Below are positions 1 to 8,503 of a DNA stretch of 44,716 nt, one piece after another. Position numbers and translations under genes: made by a program. This DNA is from Clostridiaceae bacterium (GTDB lineage Bacteria > Bacillota > Clostridia > Peptostreptococcales > Natronincolaceae). The DNA is taken from contig JAFIFG010000004.1 of the NCBI GenBank assembly GCA_020832135.1, forward strand, positions 1 through 44,716, in the 5' to 3' direction. Numbering within the stretch: position 1 is the stretch's first letter; every line of letters starts with the position of its first letter. Below the pieces are notes generated by a model. The model ran no database searches and was not told the DNA's origin. It saw only the letters and a list, made by a program, of their open reading frames with translations.

Positions 1-221
1 TTTTGTGAAAGGTATTCTACTGTAACAGCATTTCCTTTAATTACTCTTCCTGTGTCTGGGACCTCTGCACCAGCAATAATCTTTAGAAGCGTGCTTTTAC
101 CAGTACCATTAATCCCTATTACCCCTATTTTATCCCCTTCGTTTATTCCAAGATTTATATTATTTAAAAGTTGTTTTTCTGTATAGCTTTTTGAGATGTT
201 TTCTGCAGTTAATAGATTCAT
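1..221 (-). CDS. ABC-F family ATPase, N-terminal fragment (runs off window)
   Basis: The first 73 residues of an ATP-binding protein are present; the rest lies left of the window. It opens MNLLTAENISKSYTEKQLLN and has a Walker A motif GINGTGKST near residues 36-44. The short start directly at the nucleotide-binding domain and the wording of the opening resemble ABC-F proteins of the Uup/EttA type. Those are soluble twin-ATPase proteins acting on the ribosome, not transporters. The ATG is preceded by a GAGGAAGGAAG ribosome binding site. A plain transporter ATPase cannot be excluded because the second ATPase domain and linker are not visible. Confidence 0.75.
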   Translation of the reverse strand, partial: MNLLTAENISKSYTEKQLLNNINLGINEGDKIGVIGINGTGKSTLLKIIAGAEVPDTGRVIKGNAVTVEYLSQ

Positions 222-279
222 TTTACTTCCTTCCTCTGTAGCAATTTATTTTTACTTTCTTTATAACACATTAAAAGAA

Positions 280-301
280 AAAGAGCAACTATTGGCTCTT
301 T
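280..301 (-). terminator. Terminator after RDD gene
   Basis: AAAGAGC at 280-286 pairs with GCTCTTT at 295-301 around an 8-base loop. Read leftward, the hairpin is followed by a U-rich run, just past the stop of the RDD gene and before the ABC-F gene. Confidence 0.6.
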
Positions 302-316
302 GAATTCTTACTTGAG

Positions 317-1012
317 TTAATAATTGCCTTTATTTATTTGCTCTTCCACTAAATCAACAACTTCCTGATCTATAGAGCTATACTTGCTATGAAAATAATC
401 TATTAATTTTTCCTTTAGTTCTTCTTTCTCTATTTTTACTTTTTCTATGTCTTTAAGATAAGTGATTAACAGCTGTTTTTCCTCTTCGGTTAACCTGTTC
501 TCTAGATTTTGTGGAAGACTCCTATAAGTATCATAGCCTATCTCTTGTTCTACTTCTATTACCATCGTCGAAGATAGAATGTCTCCTAATCTTCCATGAT
601 CTCCCCTAAAAAATATCATCAATATGCCTACTACATAATTGTCAATAAACACCCTAAATAAGTTTCTAATTAAAGAGTGCGTAATACTTATTGGTTGCCC
701 ATTCTTTCTTATAGTCTTGATTCCCAGTACCCTTTTGCCTACTGTTCCTCCCTCCATCAGCATTTCTGATACAACAAAATATCCATAGTTAATCAATGCT
801 ATAAGTAATAATGCTACCGCTAGAAAATAAGAGCTTTTCGTTTCAAGATAAAGTAGAGGATTTTTTGATTCTATAAGAAACAAGAATATCAATGCATATA
901 CAGAACCTTGAATTAAATAATCTAAAAATGCTGCAGTAATACGACTACCCGTAGCTGCTAGCCTATATTCTATTTCAATATTTTCTGGGGTAGTAACGGT
1001 AATTGTATTCAT
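317..1012 (-). CDS. RDD family integral membrane protein
   Basis: A 231-residue membrane protein of the RDD family. The signature arginine and aspartates lie near the N-terminus (SRITAAFLDYLIQG), followed by hydrophobic helices at about residues 28-48 and 60-85. A conserved GGTVGKRVLGIK loop comes next, then another hydrophobic segment near 115-140. The C-terminal 70 residues are charged and probably cytoplasmic. The ATG has a good AGGAGG ribosome binding site. It diverges from the SpoIIM-like gene at 1074 with only about 60 bases between them. In many bacteria RDD, SpoIIM-like, DUF58 and MoxR genes sit together, as here. The family's function is not firmly known; transport or envelope roles have been proposed. 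Confidence 0.85.
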   Translation of the reverse strand: MNTITVTTPENIEIEYRLAATGSRITAAFLDYLIQGSVYALIFLFLIESKNPLLYLETKSSYFLAVALLLIALINYGYFVVSEMLMEGGTVGKRVLGIKTIRKNGQPISITHSLIRNLFRVFIDNYVVGILMIFFRGDHGRLGDILSSTMVIEVEQEIGYDTYRSLPQNLENRLTEEEKQLLITYLKDIEKVKIEKEELKEKLIDYFHSKYSSIDQEVVDLVEEQINKGNY

Positions 1013-1073
1013 TCTAATTTTCCTCCTTTTTCCTTGTATTAAAATTTGTTACAATAGTGTTGAGGTGATTTTC

Positions 1074-2006
1074 TTGAGAGAAGAAGTCTTTATTGAAAAA
1101 AATAAATCTTACTGGAAACAATTGGAGCACTATATCCATTTGTGCACCAAAAATAAAATATATTATATGAGCTCTGAAAAAATAGAAGATTTTCTTTATC
1201 TCTTCAGGACTACCAGTCATCATTTGGCTTATGCTAGAACTCATTATCCAGGATCTCAGGTTGAAAAATATTTAAATTCTATAGTTGGCAATGCCCATCA
1301 TCTACTTTATACTGTTAGGAAGAACCCTTGGTATGATTTGAAGGATTTTGTGCTGCATAGCTTTCCTAGGAAGCTACTTCAATATAAGCTTTATATATTA
1401 TCTAGCTTCATTATATTTCTCCTAGGAGCATTGATTAGCTTTGTGATGGTAGCCTATGATACTTCTTATAGCTTGTATTTTATACCGCCAAAAATTTTAA
1501 GCAGTATTGATTATAGCTTTGAAGCCACCCAATGGGATTATCCATTGATGACCAGTATTATTATGATTAATAATATTACTGTTAGTCTAAAGGCCTTTAT
1601 CTACGGTATCTTTTTAGGTATAGGCACCTTATATATATTGTTTTTAAATGGTGGTATGCTGGGAGCTTTAACTGCTCTAGCTTATTTCAATGGAGATTTT
1701 TTAAGATATGCCTCTTTAATTCTACCCCATGGCATACTAGAATTAACCGCTATTTTCATTGCTGGAGGTGCAGGTCTACTTATAGGCAAAGCTATGTTGA
1801 TACCTGGAAAATATGCACGTTTAGATGCTGTAATTAAAAATACTAAAGAAGGGGTGTCTCTTATATTGGGTGCTGTTATCTTTCTTGGTATTGCTGCACT
1901 TATAGAAGGCTTTTTCACACCACTACCTATATCCCCTGTGATTAAGTTGGTCTTTGCTTTTTTGACCTTTATATGTATTGTATTTTATGTTAAACCTTTA
2001 AAGTAG
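1074..2006 (+). CDS. SpoIIM-like (stage II sporulation protein M family) membrane protein
   Basis: About 310 residues. The N-terminal 90 residues are soluble and rich in charged and aromatic residues. The remainder is a SpoIIM-type membrane domain with several hydrophobic helices, including FIIFLLGALISFVMVAY and a glycine-rich FIYGIFLGIGTLYILFLNGG segment. I prefer the TTG at 1074 because GAGGTGA (1062-1068) sits five bases before it; the GTG at 1065 lies inside that ribosome binding site. It is convergent with the DUF58 gene and divergent from RDD. Genuine SpoIIM works in peptidoglycan remodelling during engulfment. This homologue is the form linked to the MoxR/DUF58 cluster, so an envelope or membrane-stress role is more likely than a true sporulation role. 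Confidence 0.8.
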   Translation: MREEVFIEKNKSYWKQLEHYIHLCTKNKIYYMSSEKIEDFLYLFRTTSHHLAYARTHYPGSQVEKYLNSIVGNAHHLLYTVRKNPWYDLKDFVLHSFPRKLLQYKLYILSSFIIFLLGALISFVMVAYDTSYSLYFIPPKILSSIDYSFEATQWDYPLMTSIIMINNITVSLKAFIYGIFLGIGTLYILFLNGGMLGALTALAYFNGDFLRYASLILPHGILELTAIFIAGGAGLLIGKAMLIPGKYARLDAVIKNTKEGVSLILGAVIFLGIAALIEGFFTPLPISPVIKLVFAFLTFICIVFYVKPLK

Positions 2007-2012
2007 TGCATT

Positions 2013-3323
2013 CTATAGTATATTTGTATTTTTCACCTTCATATATTCATTCACTGCTTTATAAACAATGTCTTCCCCATCACATTCTATAGAGGTTACT
2101 CCTATAGCATGAAGTGCCCTAATGATTTTTTTTCTTTCATCACTCATTTTATAAGCTATGCCTTTGATATAGACATCCTTTTTATTTTTTATATTTATTT
2201 TCGTTGCCTCCTGTAATTTTTCATCCTTTAGTAAAAACATGACTACGTGATGTTTTCTTATGATATATCCAAGTGATTTCTGTATATAGTCTACTTCTTG
2301 TAATGTATCTATATCAGTGAATATGCATATTAAGCTTCTTCGCTTTTCATATTTACTAAGATGAAATAGTGCTTCTTCATAGGATGAGGTAAATTTTGTT
2401 CCTTCTATTTGATAAAGTGTTTCTAGTATTCTATTTCTGTGATGATCTCCCTTAGATGGTTTTATAAAAGTATCAACCTTTCTATTAAAAACCAATAATC
2501 CTGATTTATCTTTGTTATAGCAGGCTACATCTGATAAAAACAAGGCAGCATTTATTCCTAAGTCCAGCTTTGTGTATGCATTTACTTGATAACTCATGCT
2601 CCTACCTGTATCTAAAAGGATATAGATATGTTTATTGTTCTCAGGTTCATATTGGTTAACCATCAGTTTATTCTCTTTAGCACTTTTTATCCAATGAATT
2701 TTTCTAATATCGTCACCCTTTACATATTCTCGTAGACTCTCAAATTCTCCATCTTGAGCTTTCTTTTTTATGATATTATTTCCACTACTTAACAAATAAT
2801 CTTTTCTGAGCATCTTGTGATACTTTTGTAAGTTTTTAAGACTAGGATACACTTTGTATTCTTCTACGCAATTTATTACTGTATCTTTTTTTATTAATCC
2901 TAACTTACCTTGTCTTCTAATATAAATTTCTTTTAATATGAATGTCCCTCTCTTTGTTGGTTTTACCATCAACTCAAACTCTTCATTGGTATGGGGATTA
3001 ATCTTGCCCTTTAATATACTATTGTTGCACTCAAAGGTACTGGGAATCTCATGTAACACCTCTATAGTTGCTATAGCGGAATCTTTATTGTACACCTTAA
3101 AACTGATTATTTCTTCCTCTAGGAGAGATAATTTATAATCACCTATCCTTTCTATATGAAAGACCTTTTTAACAGGAGTTATATAGTAATCCACCATAAC
3201 CAATATCAATGCTAAACCATTTAGAACAATAAAGGTTTCTAAATGTAAATTGAAAGGCATACTTATTGCTATCAACATCATGTTCAATATCATCAGCATT
3301 AAAAATTTCTTCGTGAATGTCAC
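2013..3323 (-). CDS. DUF58 domain-containing protein
   Basis: A 436-residue protein with two N-terminal hydrophobic helices (about residues 9-45). A beta-rich segment follows, then the DUF58 core with its diagnostic GDDIRKIHW motif. Next comes a von Willebrand A-like fold whose DTGRSMS resembles a MIDAS metal site. It is the last gene of a leftward operon and directly follows the MoxR ATPase; DUF58 proteins are the usual partners of MoxR ATPases. The start is GTG, preceded by GGTGAG. The pair is generally thought to act in chaperone-like assembly of envelope or metal-containing complexes, but no substrate can be named from this sequence. The 3' end nearly meets the convergent SpoIIM-like gene and no terminator is evident between them. 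Confidence 0.88.
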   Translation of the reverse strand: MTFTKKFLMLMILNMMLIAISMPFNLHLETFIVLNGLALILVMVDYYITPVKKVFHIERIGDYKLSLLEEEIISFKVYNKDSAIATIEVLHEIPSTFECNNSILKGKINPHTNEEFELMVKPTKRGTFILKEIYIRRQGKLGLIKKDTVINCVEEYKVYPSLKNLQKYHKMLRKDYLLSSGNNIIKKKAQDGEFESLREYVKGDDIRKIHWIKSAKENKLMVNQYEPENNKHIYILLDTGRSMSYQVNAYTKLDLGINAALFLSDVACYNKDKSGLLVFNRKVDTFIKPSKGDHHRNRILETLYQIEGTKFTSSYEEALFHLSKYEKRRSLICIFTDIDTLQEVDYIQKSLGYIIRKHHVVMFLLKDEKLQEATKINIKNKKDVYIKGIAYKMSDERKKIIRALHAIGVTSIECDGEDIVYKAVNEYMKVKNTNIL

Positions 3324-3336
3324 TTTCTCACCATCC

Positions 3337-4290
3337 TTAACGAGGAACCTTTATATTGGATAGAATCTCATGAATTACATCGTCCTCCTTAATTCCTTCC
3401 ACATAGGCTTCTGGCTTTAAAATCATTCTATGTCTTAATACTGGATAAACAACCTTTTTTATGTCCTCAGGAATAACAAAATCTCTCCCCATCAATACTG
3501 CATTGCCCTTAGCTGCTTGCAGTAAAGCAATAGAGCCTCTTGGACTACTACCTATCTCTATTAAAGAGGTATCTCTAGTAGCTTTGATAATATTTATGAT
3601 GTAGTCTATTAAGGAGTCCTCAACCGTAACTTCCTCAACTTCCCTCTGATAACTAAAAATATCTTCTATAGTTGCTATAGTATCTATGTTAAGATTTACT
3701 AGATTTTTATCCACTCCCCTATGATGTCGTTTTATTACTTCGACTTCTCCAGCTGTAGAAGGATATTCTATGTGAATCTTCATAAAAAATCTATCTAATA
3801 AAGCTTCTGGTAAGGGGTAGGTTCCTTCATATTCTATGGGATTTTGGGTAGCGAAAACCATAAAGGGATTTAAGGTTTCATAGCCTTTACCATCAATGGT
3901 TACCCTTCCCTCCTCCATTACCTCTAAAAGTCCCGCTTGAGTTTTTGGTGGTGTTCTATTAATCTCATCCCCTAATAAAAAGTTTGTGAATACGGGTCCC
4001 TTTATAAATTCGAATTTCTGTTCCTTCATATTGTAGACCCTAGCTCCTGTAATATCAGAAGGCATTAAATCCGATGTAAATTGTACCCTTTTAAAATCTA
4101 CACCAAGAGTTTTAGCCAATGACTTAATCAGTAGTGTTTTTCCTAGACCCGGTGCTCCCTCCAAAAGAACATGACCTTTTGTAAATATAGCTATTAACAT
4201 TAAATCTATTACTTCCTCCTGCTCAATAATTACTTTGCTAAGTTCTTTTTTTATATTCTCTATAGATTCCTTTGCTTTAATTTTATCCAA
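3337..4290 (-). CDS. MoxR-family AAA+ ATPase
   Basis: A 317-residue cytoplasmic AAA+ ATPase. Visible motifs are Walker A GAPGLGKT, Walker B-type FLLGDEINR, sensor 1 ATQNP and an arginine-rich RFFMKIHIEYP region, in MoxR order. MoxR proteins use ATP to remodel or activate partners, usually the DUF58/VWA protein encoded next door (2013-3323, 13 bases away). The start is TTG at 4290, with AGGAGG eight bases upstream; no suitable ATG exists nearby. The coding region overlaps the end of the DUF4350 gene by 31 bases, indicating translational coupling within the operon. Confidence 0.92.
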   Translation of the reverse strand: MDKIKAKESIENIKKELSKVIIEQEEVIDLMLIAIFTKGHVLLEGAPGLGKTLLIKSLAKTLGVDFKRVQFTSDLMPSDITGARVYNMKEQKFEFIKGPVFTNFLLGDEINRTPPKTQAGLLEVMEEGRVTIDGKGYETLNPFMVFATQNPIEYEGTYPLPEALLDRFFMKIHIEYPSTAGEVEVIKRHHRGVDKNLVNLNIDTIATIEDIFSYQREVEEVTVEDSLIDYIINIIKATRDTSLIEIGSSPRGSIALLQAAKGNAVLMGRDFVIPEDIKKVVYPVLRHRMILKPEAYVEGIKEDDVIHEILSNIKVPR

Positions 4291-5285
4291 CCCTCTTCCC
4301 TCCTGTCTTTTAGCATTTCTGTTAGTTGGTTCATATCTTTTATTATACTTAAAGCTTCCTTTTCCCCCATAGGATTTTCAGATCTTTTATACTGAAACAC
4401 CCTCATAGTCTTTTCTTCAAGGGGAAGACCTTGTTTTTTCCACAACTCTATCCAGTCATAATGGTTTGCTGTTGTTTTAAAGGTTCTTTTTACTTCCTTG
4501 AGAAATTCCATATAGAAAGCATCGTATATACTATCTATGCACTTACCTTTTTCATAAAGGTTAGCAGCAGCATAGAGATACTCATTTTCTTCTCTTTCCA
4601 CTTCCTCCATCAGCCTTTTAGCTCTACCAAATCTTTTTCCTAAGTAAACGGTATAGCCTATTAAAAGGAATACCAATTGAAGCAACAGAATTTTTATAGG
4701 AAAAGGTAAATTCCTATATAAGGATGGTGATTCCCCTTGAGAAAATCTATGATGTTCATTAAAATAGATATTCCCCTTTAATGTATCTATCCAATTCACA
4801 ATAAAATAAGCACCTTCCCTATCTTCCAATAAGGTTTCATTGGTAATTAAATCTATATCTCCTATGAGCATCGTCCCTTTCCCTAAGGAATATATATGAG
4901 CTTTTTCTTCAAATTTTTTTATTAAATTAGGATAATTATATTGATGGTAGGTATCTGTCAAATAAATCAGTTTACCTCCGTTTCTTATCCAATTCTCCGC
5001 CTCCTTTAGATCAAAGGAAATAGCCTGCTTGCTTTCTGTTACAATATAAATATCTTCGGGACCTTTTTGCAAAAAATTTTCTGTATCAACCTTAACACTA
5101 TACTCTAGATCTCTCAAAGCATCATAAAAAATCGATACTCCTTCATGGGAAGTATTCAGGGGTAGCGCTTCATTTCCCCTTTGGTGCTCCCCTAGCCTTC
5201 TATCTACAATACCGAAGTAGTGATTGAGAGCAAAAAACACTACAACACATCCAATAAATAATAGTATCAGCTTATTGTTTTTCAT
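4260..5285 (-). CDS. DUF4350 domain-containing membrane protein
   Basis: A 341-residue protein starting MKNNKLILLFIGC with an N-terminal membrane helix (about residues 4-22). An extracytoplasmic DUF4350-like domain follows (EGVSIFYDALRDLEYSV onwards). A second helix near residues 195-215 (FPIKILLLQLVFLLIGYTVY) leads into a charged C-terminal tail. This two-helix architecture is typical of the DUF4350 protein found beside MoxR and DUF58. The ATG at 5285 is used here; an upstream TTG at 5297 lies too close to the GGAGG site. It overlaps both neighbours (DUF4129 upstream, MoxR downstream). Function unknown; the context suggests a membrane part of a MoxR-dependent envelope system. Confidence 0.75.
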   Translation of the reverse strand: MKNNKLILLFIGCVVVFFALNHYFGIVDRRLGEHQRGNEALPLNTSHEGVSIFYDALRDLEYSVKVDTENFLQKGPEDIYIVTESKQAISFDLKEAENWIRNGGKLIYLTDTYHQYNYPNLIKKFEEKAHIYSLGKGTMLIGDIDLITNETLLEDREGAYFIVNWIDTLKGNIYFNEHHRFSQGESPSLYRNLPFPIKILLLQLVFLLIGYTVYLGKRFGRAKRLMEEVEREENEYLYAAANLYEKGKCIDSIYDAFYMEFLKEVKRTFKTTANHYDWIELWKKQGLPLEEKTMRVFQYKRSENPMGEKEALSIIKDMNQLTEMLKDRREEGWIKLKQRNL

Positions 5286-5916
5286 GGTGTATTTCAACCT
5301 CCATTAAAAGGTCTTCTATCTTTTGTCTATAATGTTGGAAATCTAATTCCTTAACTTCTTTGTTCCCATACCAAATGTATTGAAAATAATCACTAATATT
5401 TTTAAATATATCTGCTTTAGTAAATTCTGCCTTATGTAGTGCTCTTATAATTTCAGCATTTGTCCTAGACTCATCTAAAAGGCATAAGGATTTTTCGTTC
5501 ATATAGAAGAGTAGACTAACAAAATAGAGTCTAACGGCCTCTACATACTTTTCTTCCTGCTGCCTAAGGAGGGCTTTTTTATACAGTCCTTCATAGGTTG
5601 TATTTTCATCTATTACTTCACCATAAATAACTTGTTCCTTTTTCAACTTAGACTTTGGAGATTTTAAAGCATAATATAATAAAGCTATGGCTACAATAAA
5701 AAATAGTAAGAAGAAGGTATTCTGCGTACCAGCAGTGCTTATACTGTTAGAGGTATAACCTCCTGTAGAACCTCCACTAAAAAACTCTCCTATTCTCTCC
5801 GCAATCCCATCCCTTATGTTTTCTCCTTCTTGGAGATGTTTATATTTACTACTATCTATTACTTTCTCAATTGCTTTTTCAAAAATTTCCTTATTAGAGA
5901 ATGTAATATTTTCCAT
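5272..5916 (-). CDS. DUF4129 domain-containing protein
   Basis: A 214-residue protein. The first 65 residues are hydrophilic and probably outside the membrane. There is one membrane helix at about 67-85 (FFLLFFIVAIALLYYAL). The cytoplasmic C-terminal part (about 105-205) is DUF4129-like, with the pattern YEGLYKKALLRQQEEKYVEAVRLYFVSLLFYM. It lies 11 bases after the membrane-protein gene at 5928 and overlaps DUF4350. DUF4129 proteins regularly accompany MoxR/DUF58 clusters. The helical C-terminal domain may be a protein-interaction module; no enzymatic motif is visible. The ATG is preceded by GAGGGAAA. Confidence 0.72.
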   Translation of the reverse strand: MENITFSNKEIFEKAIEKVIDSSKYKHLQEGENIRDGIAERIGEFFSGGSTGGYTSNSISTAGTQNTFFLLFFIVAIALLYYALKSPKSKLKKEQVIYGEVIDENTTYEGLYKKALLRQQEEKYVEAVRLYFVSLLFYMNEKSLCLLDESRTNAEIIRALHKAEFTKADIFKNISDYFQYIWYGNKEVKELDFQHYRQKIEDLLMEVEIHHEKQ

Positions 5917-5927
5917 ACTTTTTCCCT

Positions 5928-6899
5928 CTATTCATTATTCAACCCTATATTTTCAGTAGGTTCTATCGTCTCCTGCTGCTGAAGATTATGCAGCATTTTA
6001 TGTAGCTTGTAGCCCTCTTTTTTATATCGTATATTTGCATAATAAAGTGTCCAGATGATAGAACCAATAGGCTCTAATATAATTCCTAATAGAAAATCAA
6101 CATAGGGTTCCAGTGTATCAACATATAGCATGATTTGAGCTATCAAAGAATAGCCGCTCTCCATTTTTCCTAAAACAAAATATAATAGACCAGAGCCAGC
6201 TGTAATGGCTGCATATACGGATAAATTAATACCCCATGCGATGATGAATATACTAAAAACCCTAAATATATTTTTGAATACCTCTCCTTGGGCAAGCTTT
6301 ATACTTTTATTAAATGCCTGCAAAGTTGTTTTTTCTTCAAAAATAGCTATGTGTAGTGTGTAAAACAAATAGCTTCCCATTAAAGCTGCGATAAAGGAAT
6401 ACAATAACACCTTTACCAAAAATGTCAAAATAGGACTAGCATCCATTCTACTTTGAAAAAGTGTAATAGTTGAAATTTCTATCCCCATCAAGGCTAAGGC
6501 AAACATTAATGGCAGCAAACAAACCGTAAGTAAGGTAACCACCTTCAAAGTAGGTTTAAAACTAGAAAAAGCTTTACCTATAGCATCAGATGCTGTCATA
6601 TCTTGTCCTTCTATATAACTATGGGCTATATGGAAAATTCCAGCTTTACTGATGCCTATCAAGGTACCTAAAGCGATGAACATTAAGAAAAGAAAAGTAA
6701 CCAAACTAAACATACCACCCAATGGAACATGTGCTAACATAGGTCCTAAAATAACTGCAAATCCAATAATCATAATCACTAAGACAATAGTAAACAGGAT
6801 ATTATATCCTATTAACGTTTTAAACTTCTTTTTAAAGATCTCCATGGAAAGATCTAATACCTTTGCATCGGATATTTTCTCTGAAAAGCATTTTTCCAT
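5928..6899 (-). CDS. Polytopic membrane protein, first gene of MoxR/DUF58 operon
   Basis: A 323-residue membrane protein with about six hydrophobic helices, for example LIGYNILFTIVLVIMIIGFAV and IAQIMLYVDTLEPYVDFLLG. The pattern resembles glycerophosphoryl-diester-phosphodiesterase-type membrane domains or DUF975-like proteins, but I see no catalytic residues and do not assign an activity. Strong ribosome binding site AAGGAGGG before the ATG. As the first gene of the leftward operon it probably helps anchor or assemble the system at the membrane. Confidence 0.65.
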   Translation of the reverse strand: MEKCFSEKISDAKVLDLSMEIFKKKFKTLIGYNILFTIVLVIMIIGFAVILGPMLAHVPLGGMFSLVTFLFLMFIALGTLIGISKAGIFHIAHSYIEGQDMTASDAIGKAFSSFKPTLKVVTLLTVCLLPLMFALALMGIEISTITLFQSRMDASPILTFLVKVLLYSFIAALMGSYLFYTLHIAIFEEKTTLQAFNKSIKLAQGEVFKNIFRVFSIFIIAWGINLSVYAAITAGSGLLYFVLGKMESGYSLIAQIMLYVDTLEPYVDFLLGIILEPIGSIIWTLYYANIRYKKEGYKLHKMLHNLQQQETIEPTENIGLNNE

Positions 6900-7013
6900 T
6901 ATTTATCCCTCCTTATAAGTCTTACGTTTCCATCTTAACATAATTTTCAAATAATTTTTAGAGTTTTTACCAATTATATGGTATATATGTTAAATTATGA
7001 TAGTCTAATAGAA

Positions 7014-7062
7014 AAGGCTACTGTGCAAATTCTTCAATAGAGAATTTTTTAATAATAGCCTT
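7014..7062 (-). terminator. Cruciform-type terminator after 4Fe-4S gene
   Basis: AAGGCTA (7014-7020) pairs with TAGCCTT (7056-7062), enclosing a second hairpin, AAATTCT (7027-7033) with AGAATTT (7041-7047). Read leftward it ends in TTTTCTATT. It lies about 35 bases beyond the stop of the ferredoxin-like gene. Confidence 0.5.
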
Positions 7063-7096
7063 GATTTCCTATAGCCTATTAAAAAAAACATTTCAT

Positions 7097-8365
7097 TTAA
7101 TTAGAAAACCTACTAATTAATTTCTCAAGATAAACAGACTTCATCTGTTTACTAGCCATTGCCTTTTTTGCAGGTGGAAGCTTTAATATTACAGATAAAA
7201 CAGCCGCCATGGCCCTATGACTACCAAGGGCTTGGTTATCAAAGATTAAATCTTGTAATTTTCCTTTTTCTATTGCCATCAGTACTGACCTATGTACAGA
7301 ATTTACTGGAGTTATGATTTCTTGTTTTCTCCTTTTAAGGTAAATACTTTTTTTAGGACATGCTCTAACACATACACCACATCCAAGACATATCCCTTTG
7401 TTAATATCCACCTTCTTGTTGTTATTTTCCTCTGTAACTTCATCAATAGCCCCTATAGGACATGCTTTAATGCAGATACTACAGCTTGAGCAGGTCTCCT
7501 CCTTAATTTCAGGAATAAAATGTGTAGTCTGTACTGGATGAAGGTTACCAAATTTACGTGCCGCCACCATACCTTCACAACAACAACCACAGCAATTACA
7601 AATAAAAGTAACATTTTCCCTAACATTCTCACCACATTGAACTAAATTATTTTCATAGGCTTGATATAAAAGTTCTATACATTCAGATGCATCTACTTTT
7701 CTAGCATAATTATGTTTTGTTAGAGAAGCAGCTGTATTATTGAAGGTCATACATATGTCCATAGGAGCATCACAGGCTTTTCCTACATGCTGCATTTTAT
7801 GTCGACAATAACACATACTTATGGCTATGTGCTCTGAAGACTTTATTATATGGCTTGCCCTTTCAAAGTCTAATATATGAACTGCATTGTCCTTCGAAAG
7901 TACTGCCTCCTGTACAAAAATTCTTCCTAACCTAGTTTCACTTCCAAGGAATAAATCCTTAATAAAGTCCTCCTCAACATTTAAGTATTGGTAATAAAGC
8001 TCTGCCAAAAGCTTTTGATCAATATCTTTTCTTGTACGCATTAAGGAAAATTCAAAAAAACCCGCCATGGGTGGAGGTAGCATATATTGTTTTGTACCAT
8101 TATTATCCATATCTAATAAAATTGCTCTACTGGCCAACTCTTCCAATACTTTTGCTGCTGTAGTTTCATTGGTTTTCCACACTCTACTGGCGGTTTTAAT
8201 CGTGAAGGGCTTTATTGGTAATTGTGCAACAAGCTCGGCTTCTTTTTCGCTAAATAACATCATTAAAATTTTATATAGTGTTTCAGAGGGAGGTGCCCCT
8301 TGTGGAAATCGATTTAACCTCTCCTCTAACTTTTTATAGGCTGATTTTCCTGTAATATGTCCCAT
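7097..8365 (-). CDS. 4Fe-4S ferredoxin-type protein with extra cysteine clusters
   Basis: A 422-residue protein, probably cytoplasmic. The C-terminal third holds two ferredoxin repeats, CSSCSICIKACPIGAI and CLGCGVCVRACPKKSI, each with the CxxCxxCxxxCP pattern of a 4Fe-4S cluster. Upstream lies a cysteine-dense CNCCGCCCEG segment and a CYCRHKM...CDAPMDIC segment that could bind a further metal cluster. The N-terminal 100 residues look like a winged-helix or helical domain without cysteines. I place the start at the ATG at 8365, because AGGTGGTGA sits directly before it and the 12 codons upstream have no ribosome binding site. Similar proteins are common in anaerobic Clostridia, but the redox partner is unknown. 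Confidence 0.82.
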   Translation of the reverse strand: MGHITGKSAYKKLEERLNRFPQGAPPSETLYKILMMLFSEKEAELVAQLPIKPFTIKTASRVWKTNETTAAKVLEELASRAILLDMDNNGTKQYMLPPPMAGFFEFSLMRTRKDIDQKLLAELYYQYLNVEEDFIKDLFLGSETRLGRIFVQEAVLSKDNAVHILDFERASHIIKSSEHIAISMCYCRHKMQHVGKACDAPMDICMTFNNTAASLTKHNYARKVDASECIELLYQAYENNLVQCGENVRENVTFICNCCGCCCEGMVAARKFGNLHPVQTTHFIPEIKEETCSSCSICIKACPIGAIDEVTEENNNKKVDINKGICLGCGVCVRACPKKSIYLKRRKQEIITPVNSVHRSVLMAIEKGKLQDLIFDNQALGSHRAMAAVLSVILKLPPAKKAMASKQMKSVYLEKLISRFSN

Positions 8366-8451
8366 AACATCACCACCTGTTTTTATATAGAAGTATAACA
8401 TAATTTGGAATAATTTAGTAGCTTATATGCTATTAGTTATACTACACTCAA

Positions 8452-8485
8452 AAGTCTCTATCTTACAATAGTAAGATAGAGACTT
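8452..8485 (-). terminator. Terminator after nitroreductase
   Basis: A perfect 15-bp stem (8452-8466 with 8471-8485) with a 4-base loop. Read leftward it ends in ACTTTTGAG. It lies 18 bases past the nitroreductase stop. Confidence 0.8.
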
Positions 8486-8503
8486 ATTCATACTTATCTT
8501 CAG

